A stretch of 64,000 bases of DNA from positions 61,767,614 to 61,831,613 of the forward strand of contig NC_083882.1 of NCBI RefSeq assembly GCF_032452875.1, given 5' to 3'. The position numbers were made by a program, and so were the translations under genes. Positions 23,156-35,858 of this stretch are shown here, piece after piece. Below the pieces are notes generated by a model that was not told the DNA's origin, did no database searches, and was given only the letters and a program-made list of their open reading frames with translations. The stretch is from Bos javanicus (lineage: Eukaryota > Chordata > Mammalia > Artiodactyla > Bovidae). Within the stretch, counting starts at the first letter, position 1. Each line of letters begins with the position of its first letter.

Positions 23156-23366
23156 AAAAGTGAAAGTGTTAGTTGCCCAGTCATGTCTGACTCTTTTCAA
23201 TCCCGTGGACTATATAGCCCACCGGACTCCTCTGTCCTTTGAATTGTCCAGGCAAGAATACTGGAGTTGGGTAGCCATTTCCTTCTCCACGGGATCTTCC
23301 CAACCTGGGGATCAAACCCACATCTCCTGCATTGGCAGTCAGATTCTTTACTACTGAGCCACCTAG
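23156..23366 (-). mobile_element. Bov-tA SINE
   Basis: Antisense, complete, ending ACTGAGCCACCTAGTGATTC where a MER5-like element begins. Confidence 0.92.
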
Positions 23367-23563
23367 TGATTCTCAAAGTGAGACCTCAGACCAGCAGGAT
23401 CAGCTCCATTTGGACATTTGTTAGAAAAGGAAATTCTCAGGCCCCTCCCTCTCCAAGAAATACTGAATCAGAAATTCCAAAGGTGGGGCCCAGAAGGGTG
23501 TTTTCCCAAGCCTACGAGGTGATTCTGATGCATGTGCAAGTTGCAGGACCACTGTTTCAGAGC
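23366..23563 (+). mobile_element. MER5-like hAT MITE
   Basis: GTGATTCTCAAAGTG at one end and GGTGATTCTGATGCATGTGC near the other, with a central GGGGCCCAGA. Confidence 0.6.
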
Positions 23564-23804
23564 AGAGACTGAAAACCAAAACCTGTAAATATTTTAGGCT
23601 TTGCAGCCAATGAGGTCTCTGTCATGACTACTTAACTGCAATGGTAGCAAAAAGGTACCAGTAGGCGCACACAAACAAGTGACCATGATTGGGCTCCAAT
23701 GAAACTTTATTTGCAAAATAGGTGTTGGATTTGGCCATATCTGTTGGGTCATATTTGCTAATGAACTGAACCCTAAAACAAGAACTTTTAAATTTGACTG
23801 TATA

Positions 23805-23935
23805 CCTGAATCACTTGGGGGAGGGTCATAAATCTTGATACCAGACCATGCCCCATATCAATTAAAGCAGCATCTTTGTGGGTGGGGTGAGAAATCAATA
23901 TCTCGAGAAACTCCATGTGTAAGGATGAGAACCGA
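23805..23935 (+). mobile_element. MER5-like hAT MITE fragment
   Basis: CCTGAATCACTTGGGG then GATACCAGACCATGCCCC follow MER5 order. Confidence 0.5.
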
Positions 23936-23965
23936 ATACTACAGAGTGGAACGCACATATGCCTG

Positions 23966-24168
23966 AATGTGTGCTCAGCTGCGTTCAGCTCGGCAACCCC
24001 ACTGGACTGTAGCTCGCCGGGCTCCTCTGTCTATGGGATTTTCCACCCTAGAGTACTGGAGTGAGTTGTCATTTCCTACTCCAGGGGATCTTCCTGACCC
24101 AGGAGTCGAACCTGCATCTCCTGTGTCGGCAGGAAGATTTTTTACCACTGAGCCACCTGTGAAGCCCA
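23966..24168 (-). mobile_element. Bov-tA SINE
   Basis: Antisense, complete, ending GAGCCACCTGTGAAGCCC. Confidence 0.92.
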
Positions 24169-24185
24169 TAGGACAGACATTTATA

Positions 24186-24222
24186 GATCCTCTCACACCC
24201 AGAAGGAGGGTGTGAGAGGATC
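24186..24222. repeat. Perfect 15-bp stem hairpin, 7-base loop
   Basis: GATCCTCTCACACCC, loop AGAAGGA, then the exact reverse complement. It begins 18 bases beyond the neighbouring Bov-tA and is not part of it. Confidence 0.95.
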
Positions 24223-24938
24223 ATGGGAGATTAAATATAAAGGATGGCTGGAAGCCTGAAAGTGAAACCTTTCAAATTGGGATATTCCCCACGCACCACA
24301 ATCACACAGAGATTTTACTATCCATATAGGTCGGCGTGCGTCTTTTCATTATTTTCTTAACCGTGTCTTACTGCATTTACACCACAATATTAAAAATGAG
24401 AAATGTCTGAATAAGGAACAGGCCAAATGGCTTTTAATTCCCCAACAGCAAAACCCTGTTAATACCTTGCCCTGTGTCAGCAAAATCATTGTGGTTCAAG
24501 TGAATATAAAACACTTCCATTCAATCTTCTCCCTCCTCCCTAAGGCAAACGCTTTCTTATCGTGGAGAAACAGTACTCCTCAAACTGTCAGACCGCATCA
24601 GGGGAGTTGAACAAGAATTATAAAGCCAGGCTAAATCAAGGCATCAGCTGAGAAGGTAAAATTCATCTGCAGGTGAGTTTTCTTTTAGCCACTTCTTTCA
24701 CCAGAGCCTCCCTGATGCTGCTCTGTAAATGCCAGGACAGAGGAGGCCAAGACGTTTGCAGGAGAATGAATTAAATTTCTTTGGGAGCAGTTGTCACTGG
24801 ATAACTCAAGTGGAAAGAAAAAAAAAAAAACAAAACACCAACATTAGCTGAAAAGATCTGCAGTCGTCCGTAGATCCAGGTCTTTGTAACAGGAGCTGTG
24901 GTTAGTCTCTTCCTGGCATTGCCTTCTGCGTGAATAAG
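24223..24938. other. Unassigned, SINE-free sequence
   Basis: No repeat recognised between the hairpin and the next SINE. The balanced composition around 24430-24740 could be a conserved non-coding element. Confidence 0.45.
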
Positions 24939-25135
24939 CTGGCTTTCCTGGTGGCTCAGATAGTGAAGAATCTGCCTGCAGTGCGGGAGACCCAGCTTCA
25001 GTCTCTGGGTTGGGAAGACTCCGGAAAAGGAAATGGCAACCTACTCCAGTATTTTTGCCTGGAGAATCCCATCAACAGAGAAGCCTGGCAGGCTACAGTT
25101 CATGGGGTCACAAAAAATTGGACACGACTGTGACT
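24939..25135 (+). mobile_element. Bov-tA SINE
   Basis: Complete head and body with a CACTT-type 3' repeat. Confidence 0.92.
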
Positions 25136-25737
25136 ACCACTTCACTTCACTTTCTGCCCCAGAGTTACTTCATCTAAGATGCCGATTTCAGGAAGAGACC
25201 ATCTGATTGGCCAAGCTTGGGTCACGGGACCTTAATGAACAGTCTTACCTTGAATGATGGTTCCCCAAAGTCCAACTGGGATTCTTTCACCACAAGAAGA
25301 AATGCTAGGAAGGCAAAACAACAAGTGTCCACCACAGAAGGCAAGAGTCAGTATTTTTCAACATTGCATCTAAGTGCAGTATTTAAATTTAGCAGTCTGT
25401 CTGCATGTCCACACATTGATTGTGAATCTGGGTGCACCATCTCTTAGAATTCCAATGGGAAATTGCCCATTGAGTCATAAGCATTGGAGCAGAAGCAGTC
25501 TTAAAGATCCAACCCCTCGTGTTGCTGGGGAGGAAACTGAGGAAGACGGAATAAATTTTCCATGCCTATTCCATTTATATTTAATGTTATTCATGAAAAG
25601 TATACAATTAAACAAGAGTCCAAGTTAAATTCTTCTAGATCATTCTGCCTGTGGTTCTAAAAGTGAGTGTTTTTAATTTCCCTGAAGACTCTATGAATGT
25701 GTCATGGTTGCTCTTTTAAAGATGAAAAATAATAGTC
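25136..25737. other. Unassigned sequence
   Basis: 25480-25560 may be an antisense MIR remnant (GGGGAGGAAACTGAGG). The rest is unrecognised. Confidence 0.5.
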
Positions 25738-25870
25738 TCTCACGTTTGTCCAGAGGTTCTTATTAAAAGCACCTATTCCCAGGCCCCAACCTCCAGAGAT
25801 TCTGGTTCAATAGGTCCGAGTTAAGACCCAGGTCACTGCTTTTTTACAAAAACACCCAATACAGAGTGGT
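25738..25870 (+). mobile_element. MER5-like hAT MITE
   Basis: CCCAGGCCCCAACCTCCAGA and GATTCTGGTTCAATAGGTC match the MER5 centre. Confidence 0.55.
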
Positions 25871-27189
25871 CTGTACAGAGCACCTGGAACAACAAGATGG
25901 TCCCACACACAAATTTTGCACAGGCCAAAAGGCATCATGTGTAAAGCTGGGGGGTGTAAGACAGTAAGAAGTAGAAGTGCAAATGCCAACTAGGTGTGTG
26001 TCTGTCTGAGGATACTCAGATTCAGCCTATTTTTTTTTTTTTTAACACCTTGCAAACCAAATAAATTCTATTTACAGGACAAATTCCACTCTCTCAGATG
26101 TCATAAATTGTAAGCCCTATTAGTGCTTTCATAAGAATTGTAATCCCGAATTTCTTTGATAAAACAACTATTATTCCCAGCTTCATGAATAAAAATTGAA
26201 GATAGAGGTGTAAAGAAACCCACTTAAGGCTAAATTGCATCTGCTGAATACGTACACACTTCTTCTAATTCTTCAATTGAGGTACTTTGCAATATACCCA
26301 AGTAATGCACGCTTCCCCTTAATTTTCAAAACTCTTCTCTGTGATGTAGTTTGCATAAACAACATTCCTTTCAAATGTGATTATGTCTATCCAATCATAA
26401 ACAGCACAGAGAGAGAAAAAAAGCCTAGCTATAATTTGTTAAATATGTGAAAAGTATGTGAAACACACAGAATCTTTAGGATTTTAGATCATGATGAAAA
26501 ACTTGGCACATCATTATTTGAAATTACTACATGCTCTTTAAGATTGACCCAGTTTTCATCATTTTATCCAATAAAGTTAATATATGTTATTTTTATATCA
26601 CAGTTGGATGATTTAGAAACACAAAATATGTTTGGAACAGATTCAAAATTCCTTCATAAAAGACAAAGTCTCCACAACAGAAAATAAATATAATTATTTA
26701 TCTTGGCCAAAGACTCAAAACTGTGCAATGACAGATTTAAAAAGCACTTTTCAAATAAGGTGGTCATTTGATGTCAAGCTTTGAAAATGCTGGGTTGAGT
26801 TCCTCTCACAGTAATTGGAAATTCCGGACATATCTAACTCAACACTTCAAACCACTGCAGTATTCCTATAAGATGGAGTTGGAGAAAAGAATTAGGACTA
26901 GGTTAGAGGTTAATTCTATAACATCAGTTTTTTACTGAACAAAGCTTGGTTCAGGGAACATTCTTTGACCTACCTTACCTTAAAATCTTGGAGATAATGA
27001 ACCAAGTTATAACAAGGTTTTGTAGTACATAGAAGATCTTTTAGAGTTGATCAAAGGAACAAAGAGAAATAAAACCCCTTTGGTTATAAGGAAACATATA
27101 CTTGTACTTTTAGTTGGATAATGTTAGGATTAAATAAATACAAAATTATTTTTTAAAAAATTTGAAGTAAAGTTTTACAGCAAACAAGA
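25871..27189. other. AT-rich unassigned sequence
   Basis: A T13 run near 26030. No open frame with a domain and no named repeat. Confidence 0.6.
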
Positions 27190-27765
27190 GAAATAAGTTA
27201 CTATCTATAATATGTAAAGAGTGCTTAAAAATCAATATCAAACCAATCAACTAGAGAGATGGTAAAAAGATATTGATAATTTACAAAAGAAGAAACCAAA
27301 TGATCAATACATGTATAAAAAGGTCTTACTTTTACTAGAAATGAAACAAATTCACACTGAAACCAAAATAAGATAAGAAATATCACCTATCAAGTTGGTA
27401 AATATTGTTTAAAAGATACTTGAAGGAGGAAAATGTGCAGTGAAGCAGGAATTATGAAATAATTTACCTAGAAATAAAATTTGGTACAATAATTTTGGAC
27501 AGCAATTTTACAAGTTATATCAAGATTGTAGACTTTTCCTTACCTGTAAGAATGTATTATAAATAAAACATTAGAAGTACAGGCCAATAATAATTTATAA
27601 TAATGCTTATTAAATTATTTTCATAATTGGAAGCACCATAAATATCCAATAGATTAGTTAAATAATCCAAGATGTACCAATATGTTGAAATATTATATAT
27701 TTATTTCAACAATAAGATTTTCAAAGAATATTAAAAATCTGGCAAAATTCCAATCAAAAAGGAAG
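27190..27765 (+). mobile_element. Old L1 3' region
   Basis: AATTTACAAAAGAAGAAACC near 27280 and TATCACCTATCAAGTTGG near 27380 follow the ORF2 end of old L1 in sense orientation. Confidence 0.6.
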
Positions 27766-27814
27766 GATACAAAATGGCACATAGACTAGCATCTTAATTT
27801 TGTTTAAAATGTGT

Positions 27815-28165
27815 ATTCTGCATTAATGTCCTCAGACCGCCATAACAGAATATAGGCTTGTGGCCTGAATAACAAAACATTTATTTACTCACAGTTCTGG
27901 AGGCTGGACGTTTAAGTTCAAAGGGCCATTGGGATTGTTTTCTGCTGAGCATCTCTTCCTGGCTTGCAGAAAGCCACCTTCTTGCTGTGTGCTCACATGG
28001 CCTTTGCTCATGCATGCACACTCCTGGTGTCTTTTTCTCTTCCTAAAGACACCAGTCCTACTGGATTAAGGCCCCGCCCCCGTGATTTCATTTAACCCCA
28101 CACCATCAAGCAATTCTTCTACATCAACTGGATGTGGTACAATTCAACCTAATTCTGACACCATT
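27815..28165 (-). mobile_element. MLT1-type LTR
   Basis: TTTACTCACAGTTCTGGAGG near 27884 and CTTGCTGTGTGCTCACATGG near 27982, antisense. Confidence 0.75.
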
Positions 28166-28745
28166 TACGTGCAGATAGCTTTTGACTTCATAGGTTGAGG
28201 GCTCACCCATCTTCAATCACAAGTTCCATGTTGTTACCTGTACTTCTGATCAACTGGCTAAAAATCAGAAGTTCCCATGATTCCCTTCTTGGATTGAATT
28301 AATTTGCTAGAGCAGCTCACATAGCTCAGGAAATGAGTTTACTCATGTATCCAAAGTCAGATGAAGAGATACATGTACAAGGTCCTAAACAAAGGAGCTT
28401 CTTGCCTTGTGAAGTTTGGGGCCAGGCATGATGGCATATGGAAGCATTCTGGTTCACCAACCTGGAAGCTTTAGGTGCCCTCTTTTTGGATTTTTATGGA
28501 GGCTTCATTTACATAGGCATTCCTGATAATCTATTGGCCAATGGTGATTGATTCAATCTCCAGGCCCCTTTCCCCTCCCCTGAAGTCAGAGGGGTGAAAG
28601 TTTCAACATTTCATTCCAGGTTTTCCACCCTAGCAGCCATCCCGCATCCTTACGTGGGGTCCAAAACTCACTTCACTAACACAGTGAGAGATACATTCGT
28701 CCCTCTCCAACACTTGGGAAATTCGAAGGGTTTTAGGAGCTCTGT
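28166..28745. mobile_element. Old mammalian LTR-like repeat, family unresolved
   Basis: Includes TTGCTAGAGCAGCTCACA and TTTTTATGGAGGCTTCATTT, which I recognise as a recurrent mammalian repeat but cannot assign. Confidence 0.45.
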
Positions 28746-28777
28746 GCCATAAATGGATCTATATATATTTCTTATTA

Positions 28778-29001
28778 GGGCTTCCCTGGTGGCTCAGTTG
28801 GTAAAGAACCCACCTGCAATGCAGGAGACCCAATGAAGGAGACCCAGGTTCGACTACTGGGTCAGAAATTTCCCCTAGAGAAGGGAATGGCTACCCACTC
28901 CAGTATTCTTGCCTGGAGAATTCATGGACAGAGGAGCCTGGTGCCTACAGTCCATGGGGTCACAGAGGGTCAGACACAATTGAGTGACTAAACACTTTCA
29001 C
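28778..29001 (+). mobile_element. Bov-tA SINE with duplicated head segment
   Basis: The head contains GGAGACCCA twice, at about 28824 and 28838. TSD ATTTCTTATTA, perfect, at 28767-28777 and 29002-29012. Confidence 0.94.
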
Positions 29002-29012
29002 ATTTCTTATTA

Positions 29013-30320
29013 TATATTTTAAATTATATGTTTCTTATTATAAATCACAATATCACAATTCACTATGAGAATATATAAACATGCAGTTTCCCATCAAAAC
29101 CTTATCCTGCATTTTTTAGCCAGTGTATTGATGATTCTTTGTTGTATCAATTAGTACTATGATGGTTGCCAAATGGTGATTTTTAGAATTTCATTATTCA
29201 TTCCAAATTCATTAGTTGGCATTCTATCATAAGGAAGAGCTTTTCCTTTTTCCCTGTTTATGTACTTATTAATATGTATCAGAAGAGATTCATGGATTCT
29301 TATCTTATTCAATAGTATGTAAAATAGTTCCTAATCTGTTATTATTTTGATGTTCAAATGACCCTAGTGTCTCTGCCTTTTTATATTTTCCTTTGTCCTT
29401 CTGCTTCACTCTCCTCTTTTTCTTAATCTCTTCTCTAGTCATATATTTTCCTGTTTCTTACCCAATATCTCCTTGGTTTCTTATCCCCACCCTACCATCT
29501 CCACTTCTTTTGTTTTGGTCTTGAGCTCATTTTTCTTCTTTACTTACAGAATGGTCTCAAATGCATGGAGTTTCCCTTTCATCACAATTTTTCTCCCTCA
29601 TTTCCTTAGATGTGCCCCAAGCTGCTATTGCTGCTGGAGCAAATCTGGTAGTTTCTAAAGATGGTACTTCTCTTGATCTAATCGTAAAGATGCCAACTGC
29701 AGTAAAGTGTCTCAGTATTTCCAAGGGTTTATAACTTAGCCATAAAAATTCACTTTAGGCTATAGCTTGACATATAATCTTTCAGCCCCAGAGTGAATTT
29801 CTTTAACCATTTTCCCTTTAATTCAACACCACTTGATTCAATGAGCTTTCATTCTCTAATAATATATGTTCATGAGTTATTACTGCATCGATACAAATCA
29901 TGTCCTTTGCTAAAGTAATTACTGTGGGTAAATAAGAAAAAAGATACAACATCCCTGGTTCAAGGGTTATAAGATGAAAAAAGTATTGATCTTCTGTGAA
30001 GCTTTCTGTTCTATCCATCCTTCTGCCCATAAACCCCCAACTTATGAATCCTGAAAAAGATTCTAAAGTTTAAAAATAGATAATATGTTATTTGTTAGAT
30101 AATAGCTTCTCTGGGAACAGCCTGGGTCCAATTTTTGTTTCATGATCTGGCTTCAAATAAAAGGACTGAACTTGACCCAATGATTGATCAATTATTGTAT
30201 TCTTTAAAGTAGGTAACTAGAATCTATAGAAGGAAAATACTTAGAAATTTCTATTTCTTGTGGGAGACTAGACAATTAGCTGAATAGCTGTGGACAAAGA
30301 GAAAGTGTTGTAGGAGAGAA
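29013..30320. other. Unassigned AT-rich sequence
   Basis: Pyrimidine-rich around 29385-29480. Otherwise no repeat or exon recognised. Confidence 0.6.
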
Positions 30321-30324
30321 CATG

Positions 30325-30480
30325 TTGAATTTGAAAGCAGGAGCCTGGGATTCCAGGCTTGGATCACCAACAATCTGAGTCCATCACTCACTTCAGCTCC
30401 CCATTGATTCATTTTTCCACATCTGTAAAAATAGACAGTTTGCGACACAATGACTCCTAGTTCTATGGTCCTTTAGATCC
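30325..30480 (+). mobile_element. Diverged MIR SINE
   Basis: GAAAGCAGGAGCCTGGG at the start and TTTTTCCACATCTGTAAAAA near 30411 in MIR order. Confidence 0.5.
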
Positions 30481-30528
30481 ATGGAAACAAGTGCTTTCCC
30501 AGATAGTTTAGGTGGGTACCTAGGCTTG

Positions 30529-30738
30529 CCTGCGTGCAAAGTCCTGTCCAACTCTTTGCGACTCCATGGACTGTAGCCCACCAGGCTCCTCTGTCCATGG
30601 GATTCTCTAGGCAAGAATACTGAAATGAGTTGCCATTTCCTCCTCCAGGGAATCTTTGTGACCCAGGGATTGAACCTCCATCTCTTATGTCTCCTGCATT
30701 GGCAGGTGGGTTCTTTACCACTAGCACCAGCTGGGAGG
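30529..30738 (-). mobile_element. Bov-tA SINE
   Basis: Antisense. Perfect TSD CCTAGGCTTG at 30519-30528 and 30739-30748. Confidence 0.94.
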
Positions 30739-30748
30739 CCTAGGCTTG

Positions 30749-31908
30749 GGAGACATTTCTGCCAGAGCAATTGATATAACTAATCTGGGAAAGAAAGGAA
30801 AAAGAATAGAAAGTAGGGCAATTTTGGTGGGAATAGTTATTTACTGATTTTCCTACTTACTTGTTTAAGCTCATTTAAATCCATTTGATCTAAGTGGTCT
30901 CCTGTGTATATCCAATCTCAAAGGGCAGCTGGAGGCAAAAGCATCTTTGAAATTGACTGTGCATACTTTCTCTCTTTCTCGTCCTCTATTACCATATGTA
31001 TAGGATGCTCTTCCTGGATAGAAGGAAAAATATTTAGGAATTTAGGAATCTGTCTTGTAGACAGAATCATCCATTGAACCTAGCATGGTGCCTTATACTT
31101 AATAGGCACTGAAAGAATATCTAATGAGTTGAATTACGCTCAGTCTAAACAATATCCCTTAATTCTTTGAAAGTTTCTTTGTGTTTCCTTCTCTGTTTTT
31201 TTCCTCTTTAAAGCAAAAGGTAGCTTCAAGCACTATCATTGGTGTTCTTATAGCCTCACTCTGTGCTCTGTCCCTAAATAATTTTGACCTGTTTTCTAGT
31301 TTTATTTACCTCCTTAAGACCAATGACTCCTAAATCTTTACTTCTGAGCAGACTAAACTAGAACTTCTAAGTACTTGATTTCAACCAGAGGTCCACCAGC
31401 ATCATAAACTCAACATGAAAATAATGGAAATGCTTGTTTTCACCAGGATACCAAGTGGTCTGTGTTGTGGTTAAGACAAATATTCCTTTTACCCAGTGTG
31501 CTGCGGGGGACACTGCCATGCCATCTTGGGCTTCTCTCTCTATTGCTTTGCTTCTACTTTTCCCATCCCTGAATCTATTTAGATGGCACATCCTAGTTAA
31601 GTTGATCTCCACTTTGAGTTTTCTATATTTAAGTTCTGACTCTGAAAAGAGCAAAGAGAACCTGGGCTGGTGATTTTAACTCTGAAATTTTAGTTTCTTT
31701 CCTTATTGGCCTATGGCGAGGATTGTGGAAGATAATGCAAGTGAAGCATTTAACACAACTCCTGGCAGGTGACACACGCTGCATAAACACTGCTGCTGCC
31801 TTGGCTTTTATTACACTTTCCTTTGGCCTCTGCAATCCTTTGACATTACTGCTGTACCTCCTTGGGGCATAGATGTTAATCTGTCCTGAGGAATTCTTAG
31901 ATGCTCCT
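30749..31908. other. Mostly unassigned; L2 3' end near 31045-31130
   Basis: CCTAGCATGGTGCCTTATAC with CTTAATAGGCACTGAAAGAA is an L2 end in sense orientation. The remainder shows nothing recognisable. Confidence 0.5.
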
Positions 31909-31919
31909 GTGATGGTTTT

Positions 31920-32051
31920 TTGGAGAAGGAAATGGCAACCCACTCCAGCGCTCTTGCCTGGAGAATCCCAGGGATGGGGGAGCCTGGTGGGCTGCCGTCT
32001 ATGGGGTCGCACAGAGTCAGACACGACTGAAGCGACTTAGCAGCAGCAGCA
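31920..32051 (+). mobile_element. Bov-A monomer SINE
   Basis: A single Bov-A unit with a CAG tail. Perfect TSD GTGATGGTTTT at 31909-31919 and 32052-32062. Confidence 0.93.
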
Positions 32052-32079
32052 GTGATGGTTTTATCCAGAATACTATAGT

Positions 32080-32281
32080 GAAGTGAAGTGAAGTGAAAGT
32101 CGTTCAGTCGTGTCCAACTCTTTGCAACCCCATGGACTGTACAGTCTATGGAATTCTCCAGGCCAGAATACTGGAGTGGGTAGCCTTTCCCTTCTCCAGG
32201 GGATCTTCCCAACCCAGGGATCAAACCCAGGTCTCCTGCACTGCAGGCAGAGTCTTTACCAGCTGAGCCACAAGGGAAGCC
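32080..32281 (-). mobile_element. Bov-tA SINE
   Basis: Antisense with GTGAA repeats at its 3' end. Confidence 0.93.
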
Positions 32282-32402
32282 CAAGAATACTGGAATGGGT
32301 AGCCTATCCCTTCTTCAGTGGATCTTCCTGACCCAGGAATCGAAGCAGGGTCTCCTGCATAGCAGGCGGATTCTTTACCAACGAGGCTATCAGGGAAGCC
32401 CT
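32282..32402 (-). mobile_element. Bov-tA SINE, partial tandem copy
   Basis: A second head plus part of the body directly follows the 5' end of the previous copy in the same orientation. Confidence 0.9.
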
Positions 32403-34889
32403 ATAAACACCTGGAAAATCTTCAGCCACACTCTCTGTGATCAGTCGTGTGATGAACAGAGAAGACAAGTAGAGGATCATAGGTTAGGGACAAACTTCTC
32501 CTTTTGCTACATTTCAATGACCAGGATTAGTCATAGGGCCTCACTATGAAGAGAGAATGCAAGGATTTGTCTTCTTACGGACCCAAGAGAGAAATAAAAT
32601 GGGGTGGAGAATGCACAGTGCTAGCTATCCCGTGAGGAGTGGTGACGTGGGAAAGGGACACAAATAGTGAAAGATGGAGTTACAGAGAACACCATTCTTC
32701 TTCTCCCAGATGCCTACAGTGTCACGAACTTCAGACATTCCAGACACATTTAATAGGCTTTATGTATTATTATTATTTTTTCTTTATATAGATTTTTTTT
32801 TACTAAATATGTTTCTTTCTAAAAATAGACTTTGTCACTGCTATAAATGGAAAACCAGTGTTTTTTCTAATCTTTATTAAAATAAATCATAACTACTAAA
32901 AGAAATTCCTTGATGTCTCACCTAAAACATCATGTACATTGCTAGCAGGCGTTTTACACTTGGGGAAACACTGCTTTAGTGCATGAGAAACACACTCAAA
33001 TGAGCCGTGTTTATTGTCCAGCACATATAAATACATATCAATACATATCATGGAAGAAATTCAATCAGGAAAACTTCTTCTTAAAGGTGAATTTTTAAAA
33101 TTCTTTCGACCTCTTTCTCCCATTTCTTCTTTCTTTCTTCCTTTCTTCATTTCCTCCTTCCCCTATCCCTCCCTTCCTTTCTCTCACTCTTTCTGTGAGA
33201 TATTGATGATGATAATGTAAGGAAAGATCTTGGGAGAAATAAGGGCTTTATTAATGCCCCACAGGACTTTTCTTGAACTTTTATGAATTCTGATCATGAG
33301 GACAACATCCCAGGAGAATTTAAAAATCCTGTCCAATTGAATGCTCCTTTAAGGACTGGGGTGACCCCACAACTACCCTTCCCACCCCACCCCCATGCCC
33401 ATCTTCATTTCCCAGAGGTACCCTCCTCAGCATGCTGGGCTTCTCATCACCACCTGTGACCCCTCTTCAGAACCGAAGAATGGCGACATGTTTCATCTCT
33501 GACAGTGAGTGTTAAGAGGAGCAGAATTGGTGGAGGACCTTGAGTGGCAGGTCAGATTATGCCTGTCAGCTTTGGCCACAGGGCTGCAAAGCTGGAGTTG
33601 TTATATTTACCTGTCCTCAGTTATGCTGAAACAGGAGGATAGCCTTCTAGGAAGGTCTGGATTCAGTACAGTGAACAAAACCACTCAGTGAGAGTGCCTG
33701 TGAAAATAGTTCATTTTCCTATCAACGGAGTTTTACATCTACTCAGTAAATTTTATCTGAATACTCCAACTGTAGTAAAATACAGCAAAGTGTAATAAAT
33801 ATCACTTTATGGGTTTCACAGTTTGAAAACTGCTTCAGGACAATCTGGTTACCGAGGGGACCCAGTGGGAGCAATCCCCAAGTGCTGGTTTCTCTGTGTG
33901 GGATTTTGGAGATGACCTGATGCCTTGTGGTGGCCAGTCCATGCAGGTGAGGCATTAGCTCCCACCTGGCCATCGTTTTAGGTGGGGTATAAGTCCAGCA
34001 AAGCTGGGTTTAAACAGTGAAGAGAGAGAGAGAGAGCAGTTAAGCTACCAAGCAAAGGGCTGCCTGCTCAGCTGGGCAATGAGCAAATGAGCTTCATTAA
34101 AGACCAAGTTTAAGTCACTGACATACTACGATATAGCCGAGTCAACCACAGACTGGCACTTGCCATGGGCACTTGCCATCCACCTCTGTAAGGATCAAAT
34201 CATGTGCTGCTGCAGTTGCTGACTTTCTGGAGAGCAGAAATGAGGCACTCTGTGCTCAAGCAAAAAACTGGCAGAACAGGTCTTCAGATAGATATTTCCA
34301 GAAGCTGACTTTATGAATCCAACTTTTGTGCCTCCTAATATCCAGAAAAGCACTGAAATCCTTCGGAGTAATGACTGCTCCTAGTGACTAGCAGAAACTT
34401 TCACGAGACTAGCAAAAACCTTCTAGAAAAATATATACTCACCAAAGTCACATATATACTGACTTTCTCCCCTGTCTCTTCGGAGCAGTTTCTCAGAGCT
34501 ATCTGAGTTGCTCTCTTGAGGGCTGCAGTCCTTATTTTGCCCCAAATAAAACTTAACTTATAACTCTCACATTGCACATTTTTTAACACACAATGACTTT
34601 TAATGAACATCGACAGCTGACTGACCCAGAAGATCCTTAGGTTTTTTTTCTCTTTTTCCAAGGAGTTTCCATCCGGAAGTGAATCAAGTAATACTTTTTT
34701 TAAGGGAAACTCTTCCAACTGCCCCTCAACAAAAATGTATAGAGTTCAAAGTGCAGTTTACTCAGAGGCAGGCTTTCTTACTTTCAACTTGCTTTTCATT
34801 TGTTGTTTTCCTTGTCTTTACAAGTTGTTAATACTTAGGAAGTTCTCCTACTCTAATAAGGCCTGGTCACTGTAGCAATTTGCTTCACT
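32403..34889. other. Unassigned sequence with low-complexity tracts
   Basis: TTATTATTATT near 32763, a polypyrimidine tract at 33108-33193, and (GA)n at 34021-34036. No repeat family or exon recognised in about 2.5 kb. Confidence 0.6.
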
Positions 34890-34902
34890 TAGGACCTCCC
34901 TC

Positions 34903-35170
34903 AATGGCACCCCACTCCAGGACTCTTGCCTGGAAAATCCAATGGATGGAGGAGCCTGGTAGGCTGCAGTCCATGGGGTTGCTAAGAGTCAGACACGACT
35001 GAGCGACTTCAATTTCACTTTTCACTTTCATGCATTGGAGAAGGAAATGGCAACCCACTCCAGTGTTCTTGTCTGGAGAATCCCAGGGATGGGGGAGCCT
35101 GGTGGGCTACCATCTCTGGGGTTGCACAGAGTCGGTTACGACTGAAGCGACTTAGCAGCAGTAGCAGCAG
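34903..35170 (+). mobile_element. Bov-A2 SINE (dimer)
   Basis: Two monomers, linker TTTCATGCATTGG, CAG-type tail. Perfect 13-bp TSD TAGGACCTCCCTC at 34890-34902 and 35171-35183. Confidence 0.95.
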
Positions 35171-35269
35171 TAGGACCTCCCTCTCTCTACCCAGACTTTA
35201 ACCATCAAATTTTGATTCTTGTCATCTTTTGTTTCTGCTTTATTTAAAATCAATTAAGATCTATGTTAA

Positions 35270-35475
35270 GCTTCCCTGGTGGCACAGATGGAAAAGAATC
35301 TACCTGCAACGTGGGAGACCCAGGTTCAATCCCTAGATAGGGAAGATCCCCTGAAGAAGGGAATGGCAACCCACTCCAGTATTCTCGTCTGGGAAATCCC
35401 ATGGACAGAGGAGCCTGGTGGGCTACAGTCCATGGGGTCGCAAAAAGTCAGATATGACTGAGCATCTAACACACA
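35270..35475 (+). mobile_element. Bov-tA SINE
   Basis: Complete. Imperfect TSD around 35256-35269 and 35476-35490. Confidence 0.92.
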
Positions 35476-35549
35476 AGGATCCATGTTGAATCCTTGCAAT
35501 GAACCCACTGTTGAAAGTCTTTTAGATTTGTGTGATAAAACTCTGCCAT

Positions 35550-35760
35550 GTACTATTTGTCAGCCACAGTTGAAAGCGCTTGGTCTGTATAACTTTGTTT
35601 CATCCTCACCAGGAGCCCATAAGGTAGAGCTTTTCTTCTAGTTCCTTAAACAGTTAAGGACACTGAGGCAGAGGCTGGTCACAAAACTAGCGAGGAGGAA
35701 AGCCAGTATCAAACCCAGGTACTCTGGCTCTGATCTCAGGATCTTACCCTGAGGCTGTAC
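35550..35760 (-). mobile_element. MIR SINE
   Basis: TAAGGACACTGAGGCAGAGG and TATCAAACCCAGGTACTCTG are antisense MIR blocks. Confidence 0.75.
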
Positions 35761-35858
35761 TTCTTCCTGGGGAGTACCTGGGTAGGGACACAATGTTCCC
35801 TGTGTCAAGGCAGTCAGAACCCTGAATTGATAAGGAGAGCTTTAATTTTGACCTAAGA

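Noticed and set aside
30393..30770. 125-codon minus-strand frame
   Set aside because: Mostly antisense of a Bov-tA insertion with a defined TSD.
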